The notes below the pieces were generated by a model. It saw nothing but the letters and a program-made list of their open reading frames with translations, was not told the origin of the DNA and ran no database searches. A stretch of 64,000 nt of DNA from Leptotrichia sp. oral taxon 847 (lineage in GTDB: Bacteria; Fusobacteriota; Fusobacteriia; Fusobacteriales; Leptotrichiaceae): the NCBI RefSeq assembly GCF_001553645.1, contig NZ_CP014231.1, positions 1,302,001 to 1,366,000 of the forward strand, written 5' to 3'. Of this stretch, positions 16,752 to 25,600 are shown piece after piece. Position 1 is the first letter of the stretch; each line of letters opens with the position of its first letter. The translations under genes and the position numbers were made by a program.

Positions 16752-19700
16752 ATGAGTTATAAACTAGAGATATACAAAGATAATAAGTTTTATGAAAAAG
16801 TCGATTTTAGGGAAAAAGGAGAAAAACTTTTGACTTACAAATGGGAAAATGTCGATAAGGGAAGTTATTTCTTTACAATAAAAAATGAAAATGATGAAAC
16901 TTACGGAGTAACTTATAGCCATACAGCTCCATTTGCTGAAACTTTTGACGCTGTTGTCGAAAAAGACGTGGTGTCTAAACCGATAACAGGTTTTCAAAAA
17001 GGTGTTGATATTTTAGTATTATTTATACCTGAAGAAAAAAAATTTATTTTAAAAAAGATGAAATTTTTTAAGATGAATTTGGATATAACTGAATTCGGTT
17101 TAAGTGAGGCAGAAAGTGTAAAAATTGCTACAAATTACGGCGGATGGAGATTGGAAGATGAACCAGTAAGGCAGCTCGATAAGACAAATTATGAAATAGT
17201 TCTGGCAATTCCAGAAGGAAGTTACGAATATAAATATTCCATCGATGGAAAGTGGTATCCTGAAGGTGCAAATAAAAAACTGATAATTGGAGAAAATGGA
17301 GATTTATTTGCCAAAGGGGATTTGGGCACTGGAAAATTTGTATTTGAAGCAATTGATAAAAATGTGAGTTTAAAAGCAATTGCACATAATTATAAAAGTT
17401 TACAGTATTTTAATAAAATTTCTGACAGGGAATATGAATTTAAGCTTAGAACGCAGATGAACGATGTTGAAAGAGTTTATATAAGTATAGTTTTACACGA
17501 AGAAGATAATTATGAAATGATTTATGAACTCGAGAGATTTTGCGATAGGACAAATGGATTTGATTACTTTGAAAGAATTATAGATTTTGGGAAAAAAGTT
17601 GATAAAATTCGTTATTACTTCATTTTAGAAGATGGTGGGGTAAAAGCTTACTTTAATGGAAAAACATTGGATTACAAAGTTCCAAAAAAAATTGTAGTCG
17701 ATACAAAATCAGATGACATTCAGATTTTTAGCGTTCCCGACTGGTCTAAAGAAGTTATCTGGTACAATATTTTCCCTGATAGGTTTTACAATAAAAATCA
17801 TTATAACGATCCCGTTTTCAATGAATTTGGGCCGGAAAAGTTCGTGAAAAATGATCTTCATGAACAAAATTTTATAGAAAAATATAAATGGAAAAGAGTT
17901 AATAATCTATACGGAAAATTTGACAGAAATCGTTGGACAGCAGATTTTAAGGATAAAGTTGGCTGGGAAAGAATTGGGGAACAAAATATAGATTATAGCC
18001 TAAAATATGCCAGAATGTACGGTGGCGATTTGCAGGGAATAAAAGAAAAAATACCATATTTAAAAGAATTAGGAATAACAGCAATATGGCTAAATCCAGT
18101 ATTTTTTTCATATCAAAACCATAAATATGGAGCAAATGACTTTAGACATATTTCACCAGATTTTGGGACTATTAAGACAAGTGGAAAAGAGTATGGCGTA
18201 AAAATTAATAGAGAAAATAGATTTGGAAATAAATCTTACGTGGATGTGTTAGGTTCCACAGTAAAAAATAACAGTGAATTAGAGCTATTGCAAGTAAAAT
18301 TGAAAGGGGAAGATAAAGGTAAAAACGGCTATGGCGAAACAGAAGATCCAGCAACTTGGGTTTGGACAGAGTCAGATTTAATAATGGTCGATTTGATAAA
18401 AGAATTGCACAAAAACGGTATAAGAGTCATATTTGATGGAGTTTTTAATCATAGTAGTGACAGACACTGGTCATTTAATGTGGTAATGGCACAAGGAGAG
18501 AGCTCGAAATACAAAGATTGGTATAAATTTACCGATTTTAGCGAACATATTCCTATAACTGATGATATGACTGACGAACAGGCTTATGAAACTTTAATAA
18601 ATAACAAGAAAAGAGTAAAATATAACGCTTGGGCAGGATTTAATTCACTTCCGGAGTTTAACACATTTAATCAGGAATATAAAGATTATATCTTTAATAT
18701 CACGAGAAAATGGATGTATGGTCCAGATGGAATTGAAAATGAAAATTGGATGGAAGATGACGGAATTGACGGTTGGCGATTAGATGTACCAAATTGCTTG
18801 GAAAATCAAGGATTTTGGAATGAATGGAGAAAAGTTGTTAAAGAAAGTAAAAAGGATTCTTACATAACAGCAGAATTGTGGGGAAATGCTTCATCTGATA
18901 TAAACAATGGAAATAAGTTTGACACAGTTATGAACTACGAATGGCTAAAAACTGTAATTGGATTTTTTATAAACCAGAGTACTAAAGGTGGAAATCAATA
19001 TAAATTAAAAGCACAGGATTTTTTTAACGAACTTCGGGAAAAAAGATCCTGGTATCCGTATCAAGCGCTTCAAGCCAGCCAAAATTTAAACGGTTCACAC
19101 GATACAGATAGACTTTATTCAAGAATAGTCAATGATGGAATTGGAAGAAATTTGGAAGAAGGAAAGCAACTGGAAAAAGGTTATAACAGCATAAAACCGT
19201 GTCTTGCAGGAAACTATCATCCAAATACAACAATTGACTGGAGAAATAGCGAAATTAAACCAAAAGACATTTTAAAATTAATTTCAGTTTTTCAAATGAC
19301 TTATATCGGAGCTCCTATGCTATTTTACGGCGATGAAGTGGGAATGTGGGGAGCAACTGACCCATATTGCAGAAAACCTATGTTATGGGAAGAATTTATT
19401 TATGATGAAGAAAGAAACCCATCGTATGTCAATCAAAATGAAGTTTATTCTCAAGAAGTCGACAATGATTTATTTCAATGGTATAAAAAATTAATAAAAA
19501 TAAGAAAAGAAAATAGAGTACTTGTTTATGGAAAATTTAAGGAAATAATGGCGGACAATGAAAAGGATGTTATTGTTTACGAAAGAATAAATGATAGTCA
19601 TTCGATAATTGTCATAATTAATAATTCTTTTAATGAACAGGAAATAGAATTTTCGACTGATTACTTAGATGAAAAATTTTTAAATTTAATAAATGGAAAC

Positions 19701-19784
19701 GCGATTCGTTCGACTAGTAGCGGAAAAATAAAATTAAAGTTAAAACCAAAAGAAGGGAAAATTTTAAAGAAAGGGCATAGATGA
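16752..19784 (+). CDS. GH13 alpha-amylase family enzyme (pullulanase/neopullulanase-like), cytoplasmic
   Basis: 1010 residues, long for the family because of about 330 residues of N-terminal beta domains (a CBM48/20-like GGWRLEDEPV...GSYEYKYSIDGKWYPEG unit near 125-180). The catalytic barrel has all four GH13 regions: DGVFNHSSD near 562, GWRLDVPN near 673 (nucleophile Asp), ITAELWG near 705 (acid Glu) and NGSHDTDR near 780. No signal peptide, so it should act on imported maltodextrins or stored glycogen-like glucan. The order peptidase-amylase-acetyltransferase is tightly packed (12-base gap before, ATGA overlap after). Exact bond specificity is not readable. Confidence 0.9.
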   Translation: MSYKLEIYKDNKFYEKVDFREKGEKLLTYKWENVDKGSYFFTIKNENDETYGVTYSHTAPFAETFDAVVEKDVVSKPITGFQKGVDILVLFIPEEKKFILKKMKFFKMNLDITEFGLSEAESVKIATNYGGWRLEDEPVRQLDKTNYEIVLAIPEGSYEYKYSIDGKWYPEGANKKLIIGENGDLFAKGDLGTGKFVFEAIDKNVSLKAIAHNYKSLQYFNKISDREYEFKLRTQMNDVERVYISIVLHEEDNYEMIYELERFCDRTNGFDYFERIIDFGKKVDKIRYYFILEDGGVKAYFNGKTLDYKVPKKIVVDTKSDDIQIFSVPDWSKEVIWYNIFPDRFYNKNHYNDPVFNEFGPEKFVKNDLHEQNFIEKYKWKRVNNLYGKFDRNRWTADFKDKVGWERIGEQNIDYSLKYARMYGGDLQGIKEKIPYLKELGITAIWLNPVFFSYQNHKYGANDFRHISPDFGTIKTSGKEYGVKINRENRFGNKSYVDVLGSTVKNNSELELLQVKLKGEDKGKNGYGETEDPATWVWTESDLIMVDLIKELHKNGIRVIFDGVFNHSSDRHWSFNVVMAQGESSKYKDWYKFTDFSEHIPITDDMTDEQAYETLINNKKRVKYNAWAGFNSLPEFNTFNQEYKDYIFNITRKWMYGPDGIENENWMEDDGIDGWRLDVPNCLENQGFWNEWRKVVKESKKDSYITAELWGNASSDINNGNKFDTVMNYEWLKTVIGFFINQSTKGGNQYKLKAQDFFNELREKRSWYPYQALQASQNLNGSHDTDRLYSRIVNDGIGRNLEEGKQLEKGYNSIKPCLAGNYHPNTTIDWRNSEIKPKDILKLISVFQMTYIGAPMLFYGDEVGMWGATDPYCRKPMLWEEFIYDEERNPSYVNQNEVYSQEVDNDLFQWYKKLIKIRKENRVLVYGKFKEIMADNEKDVIVYERINDSHSIIVIINNSFNEQEIEFSTDYLDEKFLNLINGNAIRSTSSGKIKLKLKPKEGKILKKGHR

Positions 19785-20374
19785 AAAAATTAGATGAAAA
19801 GATTATAAATTTTAGATTTGCGACAGTTGAAGATGCGGGTAAAATTTTAGAAATTTACAAGCCTTACGTGGAAAATACGACGATAACTTTTGAGTATGAT
19901 GTACCAGCATTAGAGGAATTTAAAAATAGAATAAAAAACATCTTAACTGACTATCCATACATTGTCTGTGAATATGAAAATAAAATACTAGGTTATGCTT
20001 ATGCTCATAAAGTTTGGATGAGAGCTGCATATCAGTGGGATGCGGAGCTTTCTGTTTATATAGATAAAAGGTATATGGGCAACGGATTAGGAAAAAAATT
20101 ATATAAAATATTAATTGAAATTTTAAAATTGCAAAATGTCGTAAATGTGTACGGCTGTGTAACTTATCCAAATGAAAAAAGTGACAGGTTACACGAAAGT
20201 TTCGGATTTAAAAGAGTTGGAATTTTTGAAAATGCGGGATACAAATTTGGAAAGTGGATAGGTGTAACTTGGTTTCATAAAGCAATTTCAGAGTACAAAA
20301 AAAATCCAGAAAAATTAAAAAAAATATCACAAATCGACAAAGAAAAAATAAAACTGCTTTTTTTAAACAAATAA
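19781..20374 (+). CDS. GNAT acetyltransferase, phosphinothricin acetyltransferase-like
   Basis: 197 residues. The family pattern is clear: FRFATVEDAGKILEIYKPYVENTTITFEY at the N-terminus, SVYIDKRYMGNGLGKKLY as the acetyl-CoA loop (R/Q-x-x-G-x-G/A), and ESFGFKRVGIFENAGYKFGKW near the end. Members acetylate amines such as methionine sulfoximine or phosphinothricin; the true substrate here is unknown. A lysine-rich tail of about 25 residues is extra. Its ATG overlaps the upstream stop (ATGA), so translation is coupled. Confidence 0.87.
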   Translation: MKKLDEKIINFRFATVEDAGKILEIYKPYVENTTITFEYDVPALEEFKNRIKNILTDYPYIVCEYENKILGYAYAHKVWMRAAYQWDAELSVYIDKRYMGNGLGKKLYKILIEILKLQNVVNVYGCVTYPNEKSDRLHESFGFKRVGIFENAGYKFGKWIGVTWFHKAISEYKKNPEKLKKISQIDKEKIKLLFLNK

Positions 20375-20469
20375 AAAACGTTTTAGAGAATAAATTTGTG
20401 TGATAAATAACTTAAAAATTAGATTAAAGAAGGATATAATTCTTATCTTTGATAGTTAAGATAATAAAA

Positions 20470-20514
20470 ACCTACCTTAGCCCTTTTTTTAGGGATTTAA
20501 GGTAGGTATTTTTT
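20470..20514 (+). terminator. Strong bidirectional-type terminator
   Basis: ACCTACCTTA...TAAGGTAGGT stem with an inner CCCT/AGGG pair and T6 on one side, A5 on the other. It ends the peptidase-amylase-GNAT operon and marks the left edge of the accessory island. Confidence 0.88.
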
Positions 20515-20574
20515 GTTAAATTTTTATGTAATATTTTTCATATTTTTTAAAAATTAGATAGATTGAATGATAAA

Positions 20575-20800
20575 GTACAACAAGAACTTTAAACATTTTA
20601 AGAAAATTGGTAGTATCAATATTTGAAGAATTACTATTTAGAAACAAAGTTTGTTAGAAGAATAAATATATTATATCGTTAGATGTGAGAAGATAATTAA
20701 AATTATTTTTTAAAATATGAGGATAATATTGTAAAAAAAAGAAAATAAAAAAAGGTAGTTTAAAATATTCATGTCATTGCCTGCATTCTAAAATTTTTGT
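20575..20800 (+). mobile_element. IS remnant 1 (transposase 3' end plus right terminus)
   Basis: A broken reading frame (LNILRKLVVSIFEELL ... ISLDVRR, interrupted by stops) followed by about 130 bp identical to 37930-38050. It reads like the C-terminal end of a DDE transposase, most like the ISAs1 type, then the IS right end. The family call is tentative. With the copy at 37.8 kb it forms direct repeats flanking the 17-kb toxin island. Confidence 0.6.
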
Positions 20801-20949
20801 TGTGAGATAATACATATGTGACAAGAGTGTATAAAAAAAGAAAGGTTTCTGATATAATGTAACTTACCAAAACCACATTAAGGAGAAACCTTTCATATGA
20901 GTAGTATATCAGAAATATACCGTGTTCGTCAACGGGCAGTTGAGTATGC
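20801..20949 (+). mobile_element. Fragment of a second IS, 5' end only
   Basis: A leader with a TATAAT box near 20854 and AGGAGAAACC site, then ATG at 20897 opening MSSISEIYRVRQRAVEYAM. This is the start of a helix-turn-helix transposase-type protein. It is cut after 19 codons by element D, and the rest of the gene is not found on the other side. Confidence 0.6.
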
Positions 20950-20959
20950 GATGGTTTAA
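20897..20959 (+). pseudogene. Transposase N-terminus, truncated by element D
   Basis: Nineteen codons (MSSISEIYRVRQRAVEYAM) then Val and TAA supplied by the element end. The N-terminus looks like HTH transposases of IS481/IS3-like groups whose next residues continue the helix-turn-helix; the family cannot be fixed from this length. Confidence 0.55.
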
Positions 20960-21417
20960 AAATTTTAGGGGCAGATTTTTTAATTTCAAATTTTTTAGAT
21001 TATTTTTGATTACAAGATGTTATTTTGTTTATATTATTTTTTTATTTTTTTACATAAGGGGAAAGGACCGCCATTTCCCCTTATAATCCCCACGTCAGTC
21101 TAAGCATTTTTTTGAAGCAAAGCCGAAACTCGCACTAAACGTGCTCAAACAGTCGTCTTTACTCCAAAAAAATCACGACACCTTTTGTATAATAGTAAAA
21201 TTTAAACCGCCGGAGCATTTTTATGTGCTGACAAAACTGTCTGAGCTTAAGCGAGTTTTTTGGCAGTGCATAAAAATGTCTTGAGCCTTGCCGGGGTGCA
21301 GGGGTGCGGCGATGAGCACTTCTGCTTAAAAAAGAAAAAAAATTTTAGTAACTTTCTGGATTGAATGAAAAACTTAAAATAAGATTTTTTATTTACCCCT
21401 AACTATTTTACTCTGTC
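20950..21417 (-). mobile_element. 466-bp element, copy D (reverse)
   Basis: 468 bp in the reverse orientation with both canonical ends (GATGGTTTAAAAATTTTAGG at left, ATTTTACTCTGTC at right). It has no target duplication: the left flank TTGAGTATGC and right flank CCGTCTAAAA differ, so one flank was lost by recombination or deletion. Its hairpin 1 loop is the short GCTTAAGC version. Confidence 0.88.
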
Positions 21418-21434
21418 CCGTCTAAAATTTTTAA

Positions 21435-21463
21435 TTGACATTCCTTCTGATTTATGTTAAAAT
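21435..21463 (+). promoter_or_regulatory. Promoter of the truncated tpsB
   Basis: Perfect TTGACA at 21435 and TAAAAT at 21458 with a 17-base spacer, 24 bases upstream of the gene. Confidence 0.75.
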
Positions 21464-21486
21464 TATTTAATTTATATTAGTAAGAG

Positions 21487-21987
21487 GTGAAAAATATAAA
21501 AAAATATATAACAATACTAATTTTTTCTCTAGCTACTATTAATTTTTCAGCACCTGTTGATGATGCTACTAAAATTTTAGATATTCAACAAAGACAGCTT
21601 GAGCAGGAAAGAAGCAGGATGGAGCAGCAAAAAAGTCAAGAAGAATTTGAAAATACTAGATTTAATGATGTTCCAAAAATTGATAAAAATAGCAACTTTG
21701 ATGATAAAAATTCTAAAAAATTTTTGATAAATGAAATTGATATTGAGGATAAAGACAAACTACTTTCTAAGAAAGAAAAGAAAAACATACTTAAAAAATA
21801 TGAATATTTGAAAATGGGAAGCAGCGATATTCAAAATATTCTGGTTGAAATTACTAATAAATTAGTTTCTAAAGGGTATATTACAAGTATTGCAACAGTT
21901 TCAGATAAAAATGATTTGACTACAGGTACTTTAAATTTAAAAGTTATCGCAGGGAAGATTGAAGATGTCAGACTCAACATTTTCTAA
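21487..21987 (+). pseudogene. TpsB (FhaC/ShlB-type) transporter, 5' fragment
   Basis: Up to 166 residues remain of a protein normally around 550-600. Signal peptide (YITILIFSLATINFSA), a Gln/Glu-rich helix (ILDIQQRQLEQERSRMEQQ) as in the TpsB N-terminal plug helix, then part of a POTRA domain (FLINEIDIEDKDKL ... VEITNKLVSKGYITSIATV ... GTLNLKVIAGKIEDVRLN). The reading frame ends inside element E, so the second POTRA and the whole beta-barrel are gone and no export pore can form. The likely original ATG at 21496 now reads ATA; only a GTG overlapping the AAGAGG site remains. Confidence 0.85.
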
Positions 21988-22394
21988 TTTATTCTTGATT
22001 ACAAGATGTTATTTTAGTTAGTATATTTTTTTACATAAGGGGAAAGGACCGCCATTTCCCCTTATAATCCCCACGCTCGTCTAAGCATTTTTTTGAAGCA
22101 AAGCCGAAACTCACTTCGTTCAGACAGTCGTCTTTACTCCAAAAAAATCACGACACCTTTTGTATAATAGTAAAATTTAAACCGTCGGAGCATTTTTATG
22201 TGCTGACAAAACTGTCTGAGCTTAAGCGAGTTTTTTGGCAGTGCATAAAAATGTCTTGAGCCTTGCCGGGGTGCGGAGGTGCGGCGATGAGCACTTCTGC
22301 TTAAAAAAGAAGAAATTATTTTAGTAACTTCGTAAGTTGAATAAAAAACTTAGAAACAGAAGTTTTTATTTACTCCTAAATACTTTACTCCATC
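21979..22394 (-). mobile_element. 466-bp element, copy E (reverse, one end truncated)
   Basis: Same three-hairpin core in reverse orientation. About 50 bp of the canonical GATGG end are missing where it joins the tpsB fragment; the other end reads TTTACTCCATCC, a diverged form of the canonical TTTACTCTGTC. Its sequence supplies the tpsB stop codon. More diverged outside the hairpins than B, C and D. Confidence 0.85.
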
Positions 22395-22410
22395 CAAACA
22401 TTAAAAAATT

Positions 22411-22439
22411 TTGACAATGACTTAATATAGGGGTATACT
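22411..22439 (+). promoter_or_regulatory. Promoter upstream of tpsA
   Basis: Consensus TTGACA at 22411 and TATACT at 22434, 17-base spacer, about 150 bases before the tpsA leader. Confidence 0.72.
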
Positions 22440-22510
22440 TTTAATAATAATATTTTTTTTTTAGTAAAAAATAGAAAAATTATTAAAGTAAGAAAAAAGT
22501 AGACTAATGT

Positions 22511-22585
22511 TTCACAAATAGATAAAAATAGCAACTTTGATGAAAAATTTTTTATAAACTAAATGAATGCCTAAGATAAGGAAAT
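22511..22585 (+). pseudogene. Second, decayed scrap of tpsB
   Basis: The 20-base string GATAAAAATAGCAACTTTGA also occurs in the tpsB fragment (the IDKNSNFD region, near 21678), and the bases after it (TTTTTTATAAACTAAATGAA) echo TTTTTGATAAATGAAATTGA there. All frames contain stops. It shows that tpsB-like sequence was once present, or was duplicated, on this side of element E. Confidence 0.55.
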
Positions 22586-22590
22586 AAAAT

Positions 22591-22636
22591 GTGAAAAATA
22601 AAGTTTTAAGGAAATCAATTGCATTCTTAATTGATG
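22591..22636 (+). other. tpsA signal-peptide start, out of frame by one base
   Basis: GTG at 22591, nine bases after AAGGAAA, opens KNKVLRKSIAFL, the positively charged start of a signal peptide whose hydrophobic end (LMLSMNMNSFAA) is in the next frame from 22631. Removing one A at 22629-22630 joins them. As it stands, translation from GTG ends after about 21 codons at TAG. Confidence 0.75.
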
Positions 22637-25600
22637 TTATCAATGAATATGAATAGTTTTGCAGCAAATCTTGAACTAGATCCTAACTCAAGATACAATA
22701 CAAAACTTGATATGTCACGAAATGGAACTCCAATCGTTAATATTTCTACTCCGAATGGTCGTGGAATAAGTATTAATGAGTTTCTTAACTACAATGTCGG
22801 TCATGAAGGGCAAGTGCTTAATAATGCTGATAACATTGGGCGTAGCCATCTTGCCGGGATTATTAATGCTAATCCGAATTTGGCTGCCAACCAGGCTGCA
22901 AACTTGATAATCCTTCAGGTAAACGGGTCTAACCGTTCGGATATTGAAGGGTATCTGGAAGCTTTGAGCCGTCAGAAGGTAAATGTCATTTTGAGTAATG
23001 AAAATGGTATTTACTTAAATGGTGCAGGAACTATTAATATTAGAAATTTTGTTCCGACTACAGGAAGAGTAAAGCTTCAGAATGGAGACTTCGTAGGAAT
23101 TGATGTTGAAAAGGGAAGAGTTGTGATAGGCTCAAACGGGTTTGATGCATCGACTACGGATTATGTCAATGTAATTGCAAAAGCTCTTGAATTGCAGGGA
23201 AGTCTTGTTGGAAACAAGGTTGATGTAACTCTTGGAGAAAATACAGTTGATAAAAATGGTGCAGTTACTTCAAAACATGGAATAAATTCTGTTGCAATTG
23301 ACGCAAGCAAACTGGGTTCGATGTATGCAGGACAGATCAGCATAATCAGTACTGATAAGGGTGCAGGAGTAAACTCAAGAGGAATTGTTTATTCAAGAGA
23401 CAAAAAACTTGAAATTACAGCAGATGGAAAAATAAATGTTGCAAAAATTAAAGGGAACGGTATTGAAATTAATGGTACAGAGTACAATCAGGCTGAACTT
23501 GCCAGTTCTGATAAAGGAATTAATATCAATGCTAAAAATATTAAGCTAAATGGAGAAACACAGGCAGCTGGGGATATTAATTTAAATGGGAATACTCAAA
23601 ATAACTCTAAAATATATTCTGAAGGAAATTTTAACACAAGAAGTCTTTTAAATACAGGCGATATTAATGTTGCTGGGAATTTTAAGGCTGATGATTTTAA
23701 AAATGTTTTGGCAGCTGTTAATACAGGTGGGAATTTGAATGTTAAAAACTTGGAAAACAGTGGTAGCATTCAAGTTTCTAGAAGTACAGGGATTGACGGA
23801 AAGTTAAATAATTCAGGTAACTTGACTTCTATAGACAAAATAACTGTAAAAAATGATATTTTAAATTCCGGAAATATTTCAACTAATGGAGATTTGTCAA
23901 GTAAAAATGCAGTTTCATCAGGTATGATTGTTGCAAATAATTTTACAACAAGTAATTTGCAGAATGATGGAAAAATCTTTACAAATGCGGATTTGAAAAC
24001 AAAATATTTCAAAAATACTGGAGAAATTTCAGCCGTTGGGAAAATATCAAGCGACAGTATGGTTTCAAGTGGAAGCATTAGAACAAATGAAGCTCTTGAT
24101 ATTTCAGGTGACTTGAATAATGACGGGACTTTACAGAGTGCTAAAGATATTACGGTTTCAAGTAACATTAAAAATAGCGGTAAAATTTATGCTGGCGGAA
24201 ATTTATCAGGAAAGGATGCTGTTTCAAGCGGGAAAATAGTTTCTAAAAATTTAAGAGTGAATGACCTTAAAAATGATGGAGAAATTTTTACAAATGAAGA
24301 TCTTCAGGCTAAAAATGTTACGAATACTGGTAAAATAGCATCTGCTGGAAATATTTCCACAAAAGATTTGAAAACTTCAGGAAGCATAAAATCTAATAGA
24401 AAAGTTACAGTTTCAGGAAAGCTTGAAAATGATGGGGATTTGGAAGCTGTAGAAGATATAAAGGTTTCGGGAAATGTAAGAAACACTAAAGAGATAGCGA
24501 CAAATGGTAATTTTTCTGGTAAGAATGTGGTTTCAAAAGGGAAAATTATTTCCAAAAATTTTGAATCTGATGATTTGGATAATGATGGGAAAATTTCTTC
24601 AAATGAGAATGTAAAAGCTAGAAATATTAAAAATACTGGAGAGATTCAGGCTGTAGGATCAATATCAGGAAATAATTTAAAAACTTCAGGAAAAGTTAGG
24701 GCAAATAAAAAAATTACAGTTTCAGGAGAACTTGAAAATGGTGGGGATTTAGAATCAGGAAAAAGTCTGACTGTTTCAAAAAATATTAAGAATACTGGAA
24801 AGATTGCTGTAAATGAGGATATTTCAGGGAAAGATACTCAAAATTCAGGAACCATGTATTCTAAAAATCTTAAAACTGATAATTTGAAAAACGATGGAAA
24901 AGTTGAAGTTGGAAACGATTTGAAAACGGCGGATATTGAAAATACTAAAGATATTACAGCTGTTGGGAAAATCTCAGGGAAAAATGTCAATAATTCTGGA
25001 AAAATTTTGACTAATGGAACACTGGATGTTAAGAATGTTAAAAATATTGGAAAAATTGCAGCAGGAAGTGATGTTACATCGCAAAGGCTTGAAAATTCAG
25101 GAGTTCTGGCGACAAATGGGAACATTACGACTTCGGATTCGATGACTAACAGCGGAAATATTGAGGGTAAAAATCTTGATATAACTGGTTTGGAATTCAC
25201 AAATAGCGGTAAAATATCAGCTGACAACATTAGGGCAAGGGTTAATGACACTAAAAATAATGGAAGTATTTCTTCAGCAAATGACATTGATTTAACGACA
25301 AATACTTTAACGAATACAAAAGAAATGCTGGCAGTAAACGACATAAATTCAAATAATGCGACAGTTTTAAATTCAGGAAAAATGGCTTCAAACGGTAAAA
25401 TACTGCTAAATAATTCAAGCATTACAAATATTGGACAGATTTTGTCTGGAGAAATTTCTATGCAAAATGCGAAAAAATTTGATAATACTGGAACTGTAAA
25501 AGGGAATAAGACGGTTCTTACAACTGACCAGGATCTAAATCTGGTTGGAAATTTGCATGGAGAAAGCTTGCTTGAAATTTCAGGAAACAACATTACAAAC

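Noticed and set aside
23963-25198. CRISPR-like regular spacing in the 309-bp repeats
   Set aside because: The repeat is coding, in frame, 309 bp long and lacks short identical repeats with unique spacers.
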